7,617 nt of DNA from Noviherbaspirillum sp. (GTDB taxonomy: Bacteria > Pseudomonadota > Gammaproteobacteria > Burkholderiales > Burkholderiaceae): positions 1-7,617 of the forward strand of contig JAQGLQ010000518.1 in assembly GCA_028292785.1 (NCBI GenBank), written 5' to 3'. This document shows, piece by piece, positions 1 through 5,809 of this stretch. How positions within the stretch are numbered: position 1 is the first letter of the stretch; each line of letters starts with the position of its first letter. The notes beneath the pieces were generated by a model. The model ran no database searches. It worked only from the letters and a program-made list of their open reading frames with translations, and was not told where the DNA came from. The position numbers and the translations under genes are program-made.

Positions 1-279
1 ATTTTGGTCGCATTTGAAAATTTCAGGGCCGTAGGTAAAGCTTGTAACACGTCTCTCGAATATGTTTTATGAAAGTACGGCGCGGGATGGACGAAAGGAT
101 GTATTTTCTTCCTGCGCGCCGAACGAAGCGATTGGATCAAGTGCACGCTTGCATAATTCGCACTCTGCTCTGTACGAAGAGTGGAACAGGGTTACGCGCG
201 GCTATGACTCAACATGATAGCCTTCGCTGCATTTCTCGAAGAAAAAACGTGTGGTGAAAGGGATTGCCGCTTCTAAGGG

Positions 280-304
280 CAGGTGCCTTCTTAAGGCCTG
301 TTTT
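280..304 (+). terminator. Possible Rho-independent terminator, plus strand
   Basis: GCCTT (285-289) pairs with AAGGC (293-297) around the loop CTT. CAG (280-282) pairs with CTG (298-300) after a two-base bulge, and TTTT (301-304) follows at once. Small imperfect hairpin plus short T run fits a weak intrinsic terminator. No convincing gene lies upstream for it to serve, so its meaning is open. Confidence 0.35.
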
Positions 305-321
305 ACCAGATAACTACCGAA

Positions 322-340
322 TGAGCAGATTTTCTGCTCA
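322..340. repeat. Perfect 8-bp inverted repeat with TTT loop
   Basis: TGAGCAGA at 322-329 is matched by its exact reverse complement TCTGCTCA at 333-340, with only TTT between them. TGAGCAG recurs at 371-377, so the right arm could pair with either copy. No T run follows on the plus strand. It could be a protein-binding palindrome or part of an RNA structure. Confidence 0.6.
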
Positions 341-391
341 GCCCTGTCTCAACAACAGAGGTAATCGAGTTGAGCAGCATGCACGGCGACC

Positions 392-436
392 AAAACGCAA
401 AAATGCCGTAACCCTTTGATTCCAAAAGATTACGGC
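392..436 (-). terminator. Rho-independent terminator of tRNA-Met
   Basis: On the minus strand, GCCGTAA/TTACGGC arms (405-411 with 430-436) form a perfect 7-bp outer stem. An inner CTTT/AAAG stem (414-417 with 425-428) extends it past a small internal loop. The minus strand then reads ATTTTTGCGTTTT (392-404), a T-rich tail typical of intrinsic termination. It begins 8 bases past the tRNA 3' end, so it probably ends the tRNA-Met transcript and any read-through from mutL-miaA. Confidence 0.75.
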
Positions 437-444
437 CTTGTATT

Positions 445-521
445 TGGTGGTGATAGGTGGACTTGAACCACCGACCCCAGCATTATGAGTGCTGTGCTCT
501 AACCAGCTGAGCTATATCACC
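445..521 (-). tRNA. tRNA-Met (anticodon CAU), elongator type
   Basis: This is a complete 77-base tRNA with an encoded CCA end. On the minus strand it has a perfect 7-bp acceptor stem (GGTGATA with TATCACC), a D-arm with AGCTCAGCTGG, an anticodon stem CAGCA/TGCTG around the loop CTCATAA, and a T-arm GGTGG-TTCAAGT-CCACC. The anticodon is CAT (485-487). CAU can belong to initiator Met, elongator Met or the Ile2 tRNA that carries lysidine. The acceptor stem starts with a paired G, unlike the mismatched initiator. The D-arm and anticodon-arm sequence closely resembles the E. coli elongator, which I prefer; Ile2 is not fully excluded. A37 follows U36, so this is a t6A-type tRNA (TsaE pathway), not a substrate for MiaA, which needs A36-A37-A38. 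Confidence 0.93.
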
Positions 522-534
522 AGAACAGCCCTAA

Positions 535-563
535 ATTATGGAGTCATTACTGCTATCTGTCAA
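535..563 (-). promoter_or_regulatory. Sigma-70 promoter of tRNA-Met, overlapping the miaA stop
   Basis: On the minus strand a perfect -35 box TTGACA (563-558) is followed after exactly 17 bases by CATAAT (540-535), one base from the consensus -10. Transcription would begin around 527-530, a few bases before the mature tRNA end at 521. The -35 hexamer contains the TGA stop codon of miaA (560-562), so the tRNA has its own promoter even though it sits 38 bases behind miaA on the same strand. Confidence 0.8.
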
Positions 564-1528
564 GACGTCGCAGAAGCAGCCCCGTGCCCGATAGCGCTTT
601 TTGCATGCTCAAGAACAAGTGCCGCATAGTCCGGGTTGTTGCAGTCCACGACGATACGGTCCGGCATCGCGCGCAGCCAGGTGAGTTGCCTTTTTGCCAG
701 CTGGCGGGTCGCCGCGACCGCTTTGTCACGGAGCGCCTCGAGGCCATAGGCGCCATCGAGGTATTCCCAGGTTTGACGATAGCCGACGCATCGCATCGAT
801 GGCAGGCCGGGATGCAGATCGCCGCGCGCGCGCAGCATCTTTACTTCCGCAATGAGTCCGCCGTCTTCGGTATCGAGCATTCGGTCAAAGCGGGCGGCGA
901 TCCGTGCATGCAGAACGCTGCGGTCCGACGGCTCCAATGAAAGCGGAAGAATGTCGAACGGTAAGGCCTGCTTCGGCGTCTTTGCGAGCAGTTCGGACAT
1001 CGGCTGCCCGGTCAGCTCGATGATTTCGAGTGCGCGCTGGATACGTTGCGAGTCGTTCGGCTTGAGACGTGCGGCCGTGTCCGGATCAAGCGCGGCAAGT
1101 CTTGCGTGCATGGCGGGCATGCCCATGCTTGCAGCTTCTTCCTCGAGCCGCGCGCGCAGCACTGCGTCCGCTTGCGGCAATACATCGAGTCCGTCCCGCA
1201 ATGCCTTGAAGTACAGCATGGTGCCGCCGACCAGTAGCGGCAGCCTGCCGCGCGCGGCGATATCGGCGACGAGGCGCAGCGCGTCGTCCCGGAACTGCAT
1301 CGCCGAATAAGCCCCGCTCGGGTCGAGTATGTCGATCAGGTGATGCGGTACGGCTGCGCGTTCCTGCGCGGAAGGCTTTGCCGTCCCGATATCCATGCTC
1401 CGGTAGACCAGGGCGGAATCGACCGAAACGACTTCGGAGGGAATGTGGCGGGCGATTTCGAGCGCCGCCGCGGTTTTTCCGGAAGCGGTCGGCCCCATGA
1501 TCGCTATGGCGAGCGGCTTGTCACTCAT
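560..1528 (-). CDS. miaA: tRNA dimethylallyltransferase MiaA
   Basis: MiaA transfers a dimethylallyl group from DMAPP to N6 of A37 in tRNAs that read codons beginning with U, giving i6A, which MiaB-type enzymes can then modify further. The 322-residue length is normal for the family. Visible motifs are the P-loop GPTASGKT (12-19), DSALVY with the family's catalytic Asp (D37), GGTMLY (101-106), the CVGYRQ segment (247-252) and the C-terminal [13 protein letters not shown] helix (274-286). The frame stays open to an ATG at 1615 inside mutL. I chose the ATG at 1528 because it places the P-loop at the usual distance from the N terminus and follows the mutL stop by 11 bases, with a weak GGG-centred ribosome site. 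It is almost certainly cotranscribed with mutL, as in many proteobacteria. Its stop codon lies in the -35 box of the tRNA-Met promoter. hfq, which follows miaA in E. coli, is absent here. Confidence 0.97.
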   Translation of the reverse strand: MSDKPLAIAIMGPTASGKTAAALEIARHIPSEVVSVDSALVYRSMDIGTAKPSAQERAAVPHHLIDILDPSGAYSAMQFRDDALRLVADIAARGRLPLLVGGTMLYFKALRDGLDVLPQADAVLRARLEEEAASMGMPAMHARLAALDPDTAARLKPNDSQRIQRALEIIELTGQPMSELLAKTPKQALPFDILPLSLEPSDRSVLHARIAARFDRMLDTEDGGLIAEVKMLRARGDLHPGLPSMRCVGYRQTWEYLDGAYGLEALRDKAVAATRQLAKRQLTWLRAMPDRIVVDCNNPDYAALVLEHAKSAIGHGAASATS

Positions 1529-1539
1529 CGAAACCCGAT

Positions 1540-3366
1540 CTATTGTCCGCGCAGGAACAGCTTGACGAGGTCGGACAACGCGAGCCGCACCCATGTGGGC
1601 CGTCCGTGGTTGCATTGGTCGGCGCGTTCCGTCGCCTCCATTTGCCGCAACAGCGCATTCATCTCCGGAATGGTGAGCGCGCGGTTCGCACGCACCGCCG
1701 TATGGCAGGCCAGGGTGCCGAGCATTTCATTGCGGCGCTCCACCAGCACGCGCGATCCGCCGAATTCGCGCACGTCGCGCAGCACGTCGCGCGCCAGTGT
1801 CTGCGCATCGGCATTCTTGAGCAGTGCGGGAACCGCCCGCACCGCAAGGGTTGTGGGCGACAGCACGCTGATGTCGAAACCGAGCGCGAGCAATGCATCC
1901 TGGTTTTCGGCGGCGGTACCGGTTTCCACCGGGTCGGCATGAAACGTCACCGGAATCAACAGCGGCTGCACATGCATGTCGTCATTGTCCAGCGCATCCT
2001 TCAACTGTTCGTACAGGATGCGCTCATGCGCGGCATGCATATCGACCAGTACCAGGCCGTTCGAGTTTTGCGCGAGAACATACACGCCATGAAGCTGCGC
2101 CAGCGCGAAGCCCAGGGGAAATTCGTCGTCGGGCAGGGTATCGGCGCGCGCCGCCATGGCCGGAGCGGCCACCGGCGCGCGCACTTCATCCGTCGTCATC
2201 GCGGGCGGCTCGACGAACAGCGCGCCATAATCCGCAGTGGTTTGCGCCACGCCGAATCCGGACGAGAACTGCGCGCCGAAGGTTGCCTGCTTCTGCTCGC
2301 GCAGCCATGGCAGCGCGGGAGAATTCGAAGCCACCGGCGCCGGCGTCGCGCCGAAAGAGGTCGCGGAAGTTTGCGCCAGGGCGCGGCTGATCGCATGAAA
2401 CACGAATTGATGGATGCCCCGGCTGTCGCGGAAACGCACTTCGATTTTCGAGGGATGCACGTTCACATCGACCATCGCGGGATCGAGCTCCAGCGCGAGC
2501 ACGTAGGACGGATAGCGGTCGCCATGCAAGACGTCCTGATACGCGGATCGCACCGCATGGGTGAGCAGCTTGTCGCGCACGAAGCGTCCGTTGACGTAAA
2601 AATATTGCGCATCGGCCCGCGTCCTCGCTGCGGTCGGCAAGCCGACGAAACCATGCAGGCGCACGGGGCCCGCGGTTTCATCCAGCGGCAATCGGGCGCT
2701 CGCGAATTCGCCGCCCAATATGGCGGCGCTACGCTTTTCGATCTCGCTCGCCATCCAGTGATCGATCGTCTTGCCGTTATGCGACAGAGAAAACGCCACG
2801 TTGGGCCGCGACAGCGCGATGCGGCGCACGACCTCGGCGCAATGTCCGAATTCGGTTTGCTCCGACTTCAGGAACTTGCGGCGCGCCGGCGTGTTGAAAT
2901 AGAGATCGCGCACATCGACCGTAGTGCCGCACGGGCCGGAGGATGGAACAGCCACGGACACAGGCGCTCCCGTGATTTCCCATGCATGCGCCGCATCGGC
3001 GGTGCGCGACGTCAGGGTCAGCTGGGCGACCGACGCAATCGACGCCAGCGCCTCGCCGCGAAATCCCAGCGTCCCGACATTTTCCAGGTCGCTCAACGAA
3101 GCGATCTTCGATGTCGCATGCCGCTCGAGGGCCAGAGGCATCTGCTCCGAGGCGATCCCGCGTCCGTTATCGATAACGGCAATCCGCTTGACGCCGCCTT
3201 GCTCGAGCCGCACGGTAATGTGCGTCGCGCCTGCATCGAGCGCGTTTTCGAGCAGTTCCTTGACGACCGCGGAAGGACGGTCGACTACCTCCCCTGCGGC
3301 GATTTGCGAAATCAGCTGGTCGGAGAGCGCTTGAATGGGACGGGTGACGGGATCGGGTGCATTCAT
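1540..3366 (-). CDS. mutL: DNA mismatch repair protein MutL (endonuclease type)
   Basis: MutL couples mismatch recognition by MutS to strand removal. The 608-residue protein has the full N-terminal GHKL ATPase: [11 protein letters not shown] (36-46; E37 and N41 match E. coli E29 and N33), DNGRGI (66-71) and TLGFRGEAL (99-107). The transducer region has VNGR (258-261) and VHPSK with K307. A Pro/Ala-rich linker (about 331-415) leads to the dimerisation domain. That domain carries [12 protein letters not shown] (442-453), a variant of the metal-dependent endonuclease motif DQHA(X)2E(X)4E. It also has ACHTAVRA (553-560), CNHGRP (585-590) and a terminal FLR (605-607), the companion motifs of nicking MutL proteins. 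E. coli MutL lacks these because MutH makes the nick. The ATG at 3366 is the only reasonable start: an in-frame TGA lies one codon upstream. No Shine-Dalgarno is visible, and a perfect TATAAT ends 6 bases before the ATG, so the mRNA may be leaderless. Confidence 0.97.
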   Translation of the reverse strand: MNAPDPVTRPIQALSDQLISQIAAGEVVDRPSAVVKELLENALDAGATHITVRLEQGGVKRIAVIDNGRGIASEQMPLALERHATSKIASLSDLENVGTLGFRGEALASIASVAQLTLTSRTADAAHAWEITGAPVSVAVPSSGPCGTTVDVRDLYFNTPARRKFLKSEQTEFGHCAEVVRRIALSRPNVAFSLSHNGKTIDHWMASEIEKRSAAILGGEFASARLPLDETAGPVRLHGFVGLPTAARTRADAQYFYVNGRFVRDKLLTHAVRSAYQDVLHGDRYPSYVLALELDPAMVDVNVHPSKIEVRFRDSRGIHQFVFHAISRALAQTSATSFGATPAPVASNSPALPWLREQKQATFGAQFSSGFGVAQTTADYGALFVEPPAMTTDEVRAPVAAPAMAARADTLPDDEFPLGFALAQLHGVYVLAQNSNGLVLVDMHAAHERILYEQLKDALDNDDMHVQPLLIPVTFHADPVETGTAAENQDALLALGFDISVLSPTTLAVRAVPALLKNADAQTLARDVLRDVREFGGSRVLVERRNEMLGTLACHTAVRANRALTIPEMNALLRQMEATERADQCNHGRPTWVRLALSDLVKLFLRGQ

Positions 3367-3372
3367 GGATCA

Positions 3373-3378
3373 ATTATA
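3373..3378 (-). promoter_or_regulatory. Candidate -10 box of mutL (TATAAT)
   Basis: A perfect TATAAT on the minus strand is separated from the mutL ATG by only 6 bases. Normal -10 to start-site spacing would put transcription at or next to the A of the ATG. No good -35 hexamer is found 16-18 bases upstream, and there is no TGn extension. It could be a chance match in AT-rich intergenic DNA. Confidence 0.35.
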
Positions 3379-3539
3379 GCGTTCGTGAATTTTTCGATCC
3401 GCGCATTGCCGCTTGCCCGGATGTTGCAATCTCGATGACTCTGTTCCATTCGAGGTTTTCGATCTGAGGTGTAGTGTATGATTCGGCCGGATAACAGGGT
3501 GGGCTGCCGAAGCCGCTCGTTCGCAATCGGGAAACTACG

Positions 3540-4184
3540 ATGGCTTTTATGCAATTCCTCGACATGATTCTGCATGTCGATAAATATCTCGGCACATTTA
3601 TCGCCCAGTATGGGACGGCCGTCTATACCGTGCTGTTCGCCATCGTTTTTTGCGAAACCGGCCTGGTGGTGCTTCCGTTTCTACCGGGCGACACATTGCT
3701 TTTTCTCGCGGGGGCATTCGGCGCATCGGGCGCAATGAATGTGTGGCTGCTGCTTGTTCTTCTGATCGTCGCGGCGGTTATCGGCAATACCGTGAACTAC
3801 TGGATCGGCAGCGCAATCGGCCATAAGGTGTTCACGCACAATTATCGATGGCTGGACAAGGCGGCATTGCAAAAAACCCATGCGTTCTACGAGAATCATG
3901 GCGGCAAGACCATCATCCTTGCACGCTTTGTTCCCATCGTGCGAACTTTTGCGCCTTTCGTGGCCGGCGTGTCTGAAATGACCTTCGCCAGATTTCAGTT
4001 CTTCAATATCGTCGGCGCGCTGCTGTGGGTAGTCGGTCTGGTCACAGCAGGATATTTTTTCGGTAATATCCCTATCGTTCGGGACCACCTCAGTTCAATC
4101 GTTCTGGTCGGGGTCGGTGCCGCCGTGGTTCCGGTCGCGCTGGGCGGCGCATGGAAGCTCTACAGAAAGGTTGTCCACACTTAG
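3540..4184 (+). CDS. dedA: DedA family inner-membrane protein
   Basis: DedA proteins are polytopic inner-membrane proteins of the wider DedA/VTT superfamily. Members are linked to undecaprenyl-phosphate or phospholipid translocation, membrane potential and antimicrobial-peptide tolerance. This 214-residue protein resembles E. coli DedA more than the other paralogues: it keeps FCETGLVVLPFLPGDTLLF (37-55) and ARFVPIVRTFAPFVAG (128-143), almost identical to my recollection of the E. coli sequence. Residues corresponding to the functionally important acidic and basic positions of E. coli YqjA are present: E39, D51, R129 and R135. Hydrophobic segments are visible at about 26-38, 52-62, 67-90, 152-175 and 185-204. 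The ATG at 3540 is used; M4 at 3549 is an alternative, and only a weak GGGA precedes the start. A TATGAT at 3477-3482 could be its -10 but has no clear -35. No terminator follows, so read-through into the downstream protease gene is likely. Confidence 0.93.
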   Translation: MAFMQFLDMILHVDKYLGTFIAQYGTAVYTVLFAIVFCETGLVVLPFLPGDTLLFLAGAFGASGAMNVWLLLVLLIVAAVIGNTVNYWIGSAIGHKVFTHNYRWLDKAALQKTHAFYENHGGKTIILARFVPIVRTFAPFVAGVSEMTFARFQFFNIVGALLWVVGLVTAGYFFGNIPIVRDHLSSIVLVGVGAAVVPVALGGAWKLYRKVVHT

Positions 4185-4209
4185 GCCGCGAGAAAAGAAA
4201 GCCGGACAC

Positions 4210-4237
4210 GGAATTTTCGTGGATGCCCATTGCCTAA
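4210..4237 (+). promoter_or_regulatory. Sigma-E-like promoter ahead of the HtrA gene
   Basis: GGAATTT (4210-4216), exactly 15 bases, then GCCTAA (4232-4237) resembles the RpoE consensus GGAACTT-N15-GTCTAA, with one mismatch in each box. Both mismatches fall in well-conserved positions, so the match is suggestive only. The context supports it, since degP/htrA genes are classic members of envelope-stress sigma-E regulons. Transcription would start near 4243, giving a leader of about 65 bases before the ATG at 4310. Confidence 0.4.
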
Positions 4238-4259
4238 TTTTCAGTCAATGGGTGTCCGC
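4219..4259. repeat. Imperfect inverted repeat between dedA and htrA
   Basis: GGATGCCCATTG (4221-4232) faces CAATGGGTGTCC (4246-4257) across 13 bases. As DNA, 10 of 12 positions are symmetric. As RNA, all 12 pair if two G-U wobbles are allowed, and two more pairs can be added outside. CGGACAC at 4203-4209 can pair exactly with GTGTCCG at 4252-4258, competing for the right arm. No T run follows, so it is not an intrinsic terminator. The repeat overlaps the candidate promoter and could be an operator or an RNA switch in a dedA read-through transcript. Confidence 0.55.
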
Positions 4260-4309
4260 AACCGTGCTTGCTGCAGGACAGCGATACGGATGGACGCTCG
4301 ACCGAGATC

Positions 4310-5746
4310 ATGCCCATTCATTCCGTCCGCATCATCGCTTTTTGGACCGCACTCGCACTGGGGCTGTCGGCCTGTTCAGGCTCCGACAAGCCGCGTCCCG
4401 TCCAGGAGACTTCGACGCAGCAGCCTGCATCTGTTCCCGCGGTTCAGTTGCCGAGTTTCAGCAGTCTCGTGAAGCAGCAGGGATCCGCCGTCGTCAACGT
4501 CACTGCCACGCATACGGTACGGCAAGGTTCCAAGGAAATGCCGGTGCCGGAAGACGAGGCGCTGGCCGAATTTTTCCGGCGTTTCTTTCCGCCGACTGAC
4601 CCCCAGGAATACCAGGCGCGCGGCCTCGGGTCGGGCTTCATCATCAGCCCCGACGGGTATGTGCTGACCAATGCACACGTGGTCGCCGAGAGCGACGAGG
4701 TAACGGTCAAGCTGACCACCAAGCGGGAGTACAAGGCGAAGCTGATCGGCGCCGATTTGCCGACCGATGTTGCGCTCCTGAAGATCGATGCGGGCAATCT
4801 GCCGGTTACGCCGATCGGCGATCCTGCCAAGCTGGAAGTAGGAGAGTGGGTCGCGGCCATCGGCGCGCCGTTCGGATTCGAAAACAGTGTCACCGCGGGA
4901 ATCGTGAGCGCCAAAAGCCGTTCCCTTCCCGGTGAAAATTATGTGCCATTCATTCAGACCGATGTCGCGGTCAATCCCGGCAATTCGGGCGGACCGCTTT
5001 TCAATATGCGCGGCGAGGTCATCGGCATCAATTCCCAGATTTACAGCGGTACCGGCGGCTTCATGGGCTTGTCGTTCGCCATCCCGATCGATATCGCGAT
5101 GGATGTCGTCAAACAGTTGCGCACGACCGGCAAGGTAACGCGCGGCCGCATCGGGGTACGGGCGCAGGAATTGACGATCGAGCTCGCTTCCTCATTCGGG
5201 CTGAAGGAGCCCAACGGCGCGTTGATTGCTTCCGTCGAGAAAGGCAGCCCGGCCGACAAAGCGTCGCTCATGCCGGGCGACGTGATTCTGGCGTTCGACG
5301 GCAAGCCGGTGCAAAGCTCGTCCGATCTCGCGCGCCTGGTTGCGAATACCAAACCGGGTTCGACTGTCGCCGTCGAGGTATGGCGCAAGGGAGCGCCGAA
5401 GACGATTCAGGTAACGGTAGGCGAGCAGGTCGCGGAACCGCCCGCCGCGCAAGGCGAGCCGGAACAGACGCCGGTAAATCGGGCCGGCCTGGGGCTGAGC
5501 GAACTGACGCCGCAGCAGAAAAGCGCACTGAAACTGGAGCATGGCCTGCTCGTGCGCAAGGCGGCCGGACCGGCGGGGCGAGCCGGCATACAAGAGGGCG
5601 ATGTGCTGCTCGCGATCAATGACGTTCCCGCTGCCAGCGTGGCTGACTTCGAGGCGCAGCTCGCGCGCAGCAAAGGAGGATCGGTGGCGTTGCTCGTCAA
5701 GCGTGGTGCCGAAACCTTGTACGTACCGATCAAGACAGGCGCATGA
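4310..5746 (+). CDS. HtrA/DegQ-type (Do family) periplasmic serine protease, predicted lipoprotein
   Basis: Do-family proteases degrade or refold damaged proteins in the periplasm. The 478-residue product has a signal segment ending in the lipobox LSAC (19-22), which predicts lipidation at C22 and membrane anchoring. The trypsin-like domain shows H123 (TNAHVV), D153 (PTDVALLKI) and S226 (NPGNSGGPL), so the triad is intact. Two PDZ domains follow (about 277-371 and 391-478), the second ending at the C terminus. The region before the catalytic domain is short, as in DegQ/MucD rather than DegP. The layout and sequence closely resemble Neisseria HtrA, which also has a lipoprotein signal. The frame opens earlier at a TTG (4268), but those 14 residues would precede a normal signal peptide, so I prefer the ATG at 4310. 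It follows dedA after 125 bases that contain a sigma-E-like promoter. Whether it should be called degQ, mucD or htrA needs phylogeny, so I leave the symbol blank. Confidence 0.95.
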   Translation: MPIHSVRIIAFWTALALGLSACSGSDKPRPVQETSTQQPASVPAVQLPSFSSLVKQQGSAVVNVTATHTVRQGSKEMPVPEDEALAEFFRRFFPPTDPQEYQARGLGSGFIISPDGYVLTNAHVVAESDEVTVKLTTKREYKAKLIGADLPTDVALLKIDAGNLPVTPIGDPAKLEVGEWVAAIGAPFGFENSVTAGIVSAKSRSLPGENYVPFIQTDVAVNPGNSGGPLFNMRGEVIGINSQIYSGTGGFMGLSFAIPIDIAMDVVKQLRTTGKVTRGRIGVRAQELTIELASSFGLKEPNGALIASVEKGSPADKASLMPGDVILAFDGKPVQSSSDLARLVANTKPGSTVAVEVWRKGAPKTIQVTVGEQVAEPPAAQGEPEQTPVNRAGLGLSELTPQQKSALKLEHGLLVRKAAGPAGRAGIQEGDVLLAINDVPAASVADFEAQLARSKGGSVALLVKRGAETLYVPIKTGA

Positions 5747-5787
5747 AAACAAGACGGGGACGGCTTCCGGTCAGCTGTCCCCGTCTT
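5747..5787. terminator. Strong hairpin terminator between convergent htrA and amiC
   Basis: AAGACGGGGAC (5751-5761) pairs perfectly with GTCCCCGTCTT (5777-5787). Four inner pairs, one of them G-U, extend the stem to 15 bp around a 7-base loop (5766-5772). On the minus strand the hairpin is followed by GTTTTC (5750-5745 region), a good intrinsic terminator for tsaE-amiC. On the plus strand there is no T run beyond the stem itself, so termination of htrA may be weaker or rely on the hairpin alone. It starts 4 bases after the htrA stop. Confidence 0.85.
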
Positions 5788-5809
5788 CCGCCGCGGCTGC
5801 CGTTGCCGC

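Larger units (their letters stand above)
1..391. other. Left flank without a convincing gene
   Basis: I see no supportable protein gene here. The DNA is more AT-rich by eye than the rest of the window. The only open frame of note (69-257, plus) would give 62 residues rich in Arg, Thr and Cys, with no recognisable domain and no Shine-Dalgarno in front of its ATG. What can be seen is a perfect 8-bp inverted repeat at 322-340, a further TGAGCAG copy at 371-377, and a hairpin followed by TTTT at 280-304 that could end a plus-strand transcript. The stretch may be plain intergenic DNA, the upstream region of a gene left of the window, or a small RNA locus. The sequence alone does not decide. Confidence 0.5.

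Noticed and set aside
69..257. A 62-codon plus-strand frame in the left flank
   Set aside because: It has no Shine-Dalgarno, no domain, and a composition unlike a typical small protein. A possible terminator 23 bases downstream keeps it from being dismissed entirely, but support is too thin to call a gene.
818..836. CG-dinucleotide run within miaA
   Set aside because: It encodes normal Arg/Ala codons of the protein. It is a composition effect, not a repeat element.
1529..1615. Upstream ATG for miaA inside mutL
   Set aside because: The 29 added residues are Arg/Ala/Val-rich and not part of the MiaA fold. The ATG at 1528 puts the P-loop where the family has it.
1340..1942. A 200-codon plus-strand frame across the miaA-mutL junction
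   Set aside because: It is antisense to two confirmed genes, rich in Arg and Ser, and has no recognisable motif.
1543..3438. A 631-codon open frame on the plus strand spanning all of mutL
   Set aside because: It lies antisense to an unmistakable mutL. Its translation is rich in Arg, His and Gln with no domain, which is what the complement of GC-rich codons produces. Long antisense frames are expected at this base composition.
4268..4309. TTG start 14 codons upstream for the HtrA gene
   Set aside because: The extra residues are acidic and polar and would sit in front of a complete lipoprotein signal peptide. The ATG at 4310 gives a normal signal.
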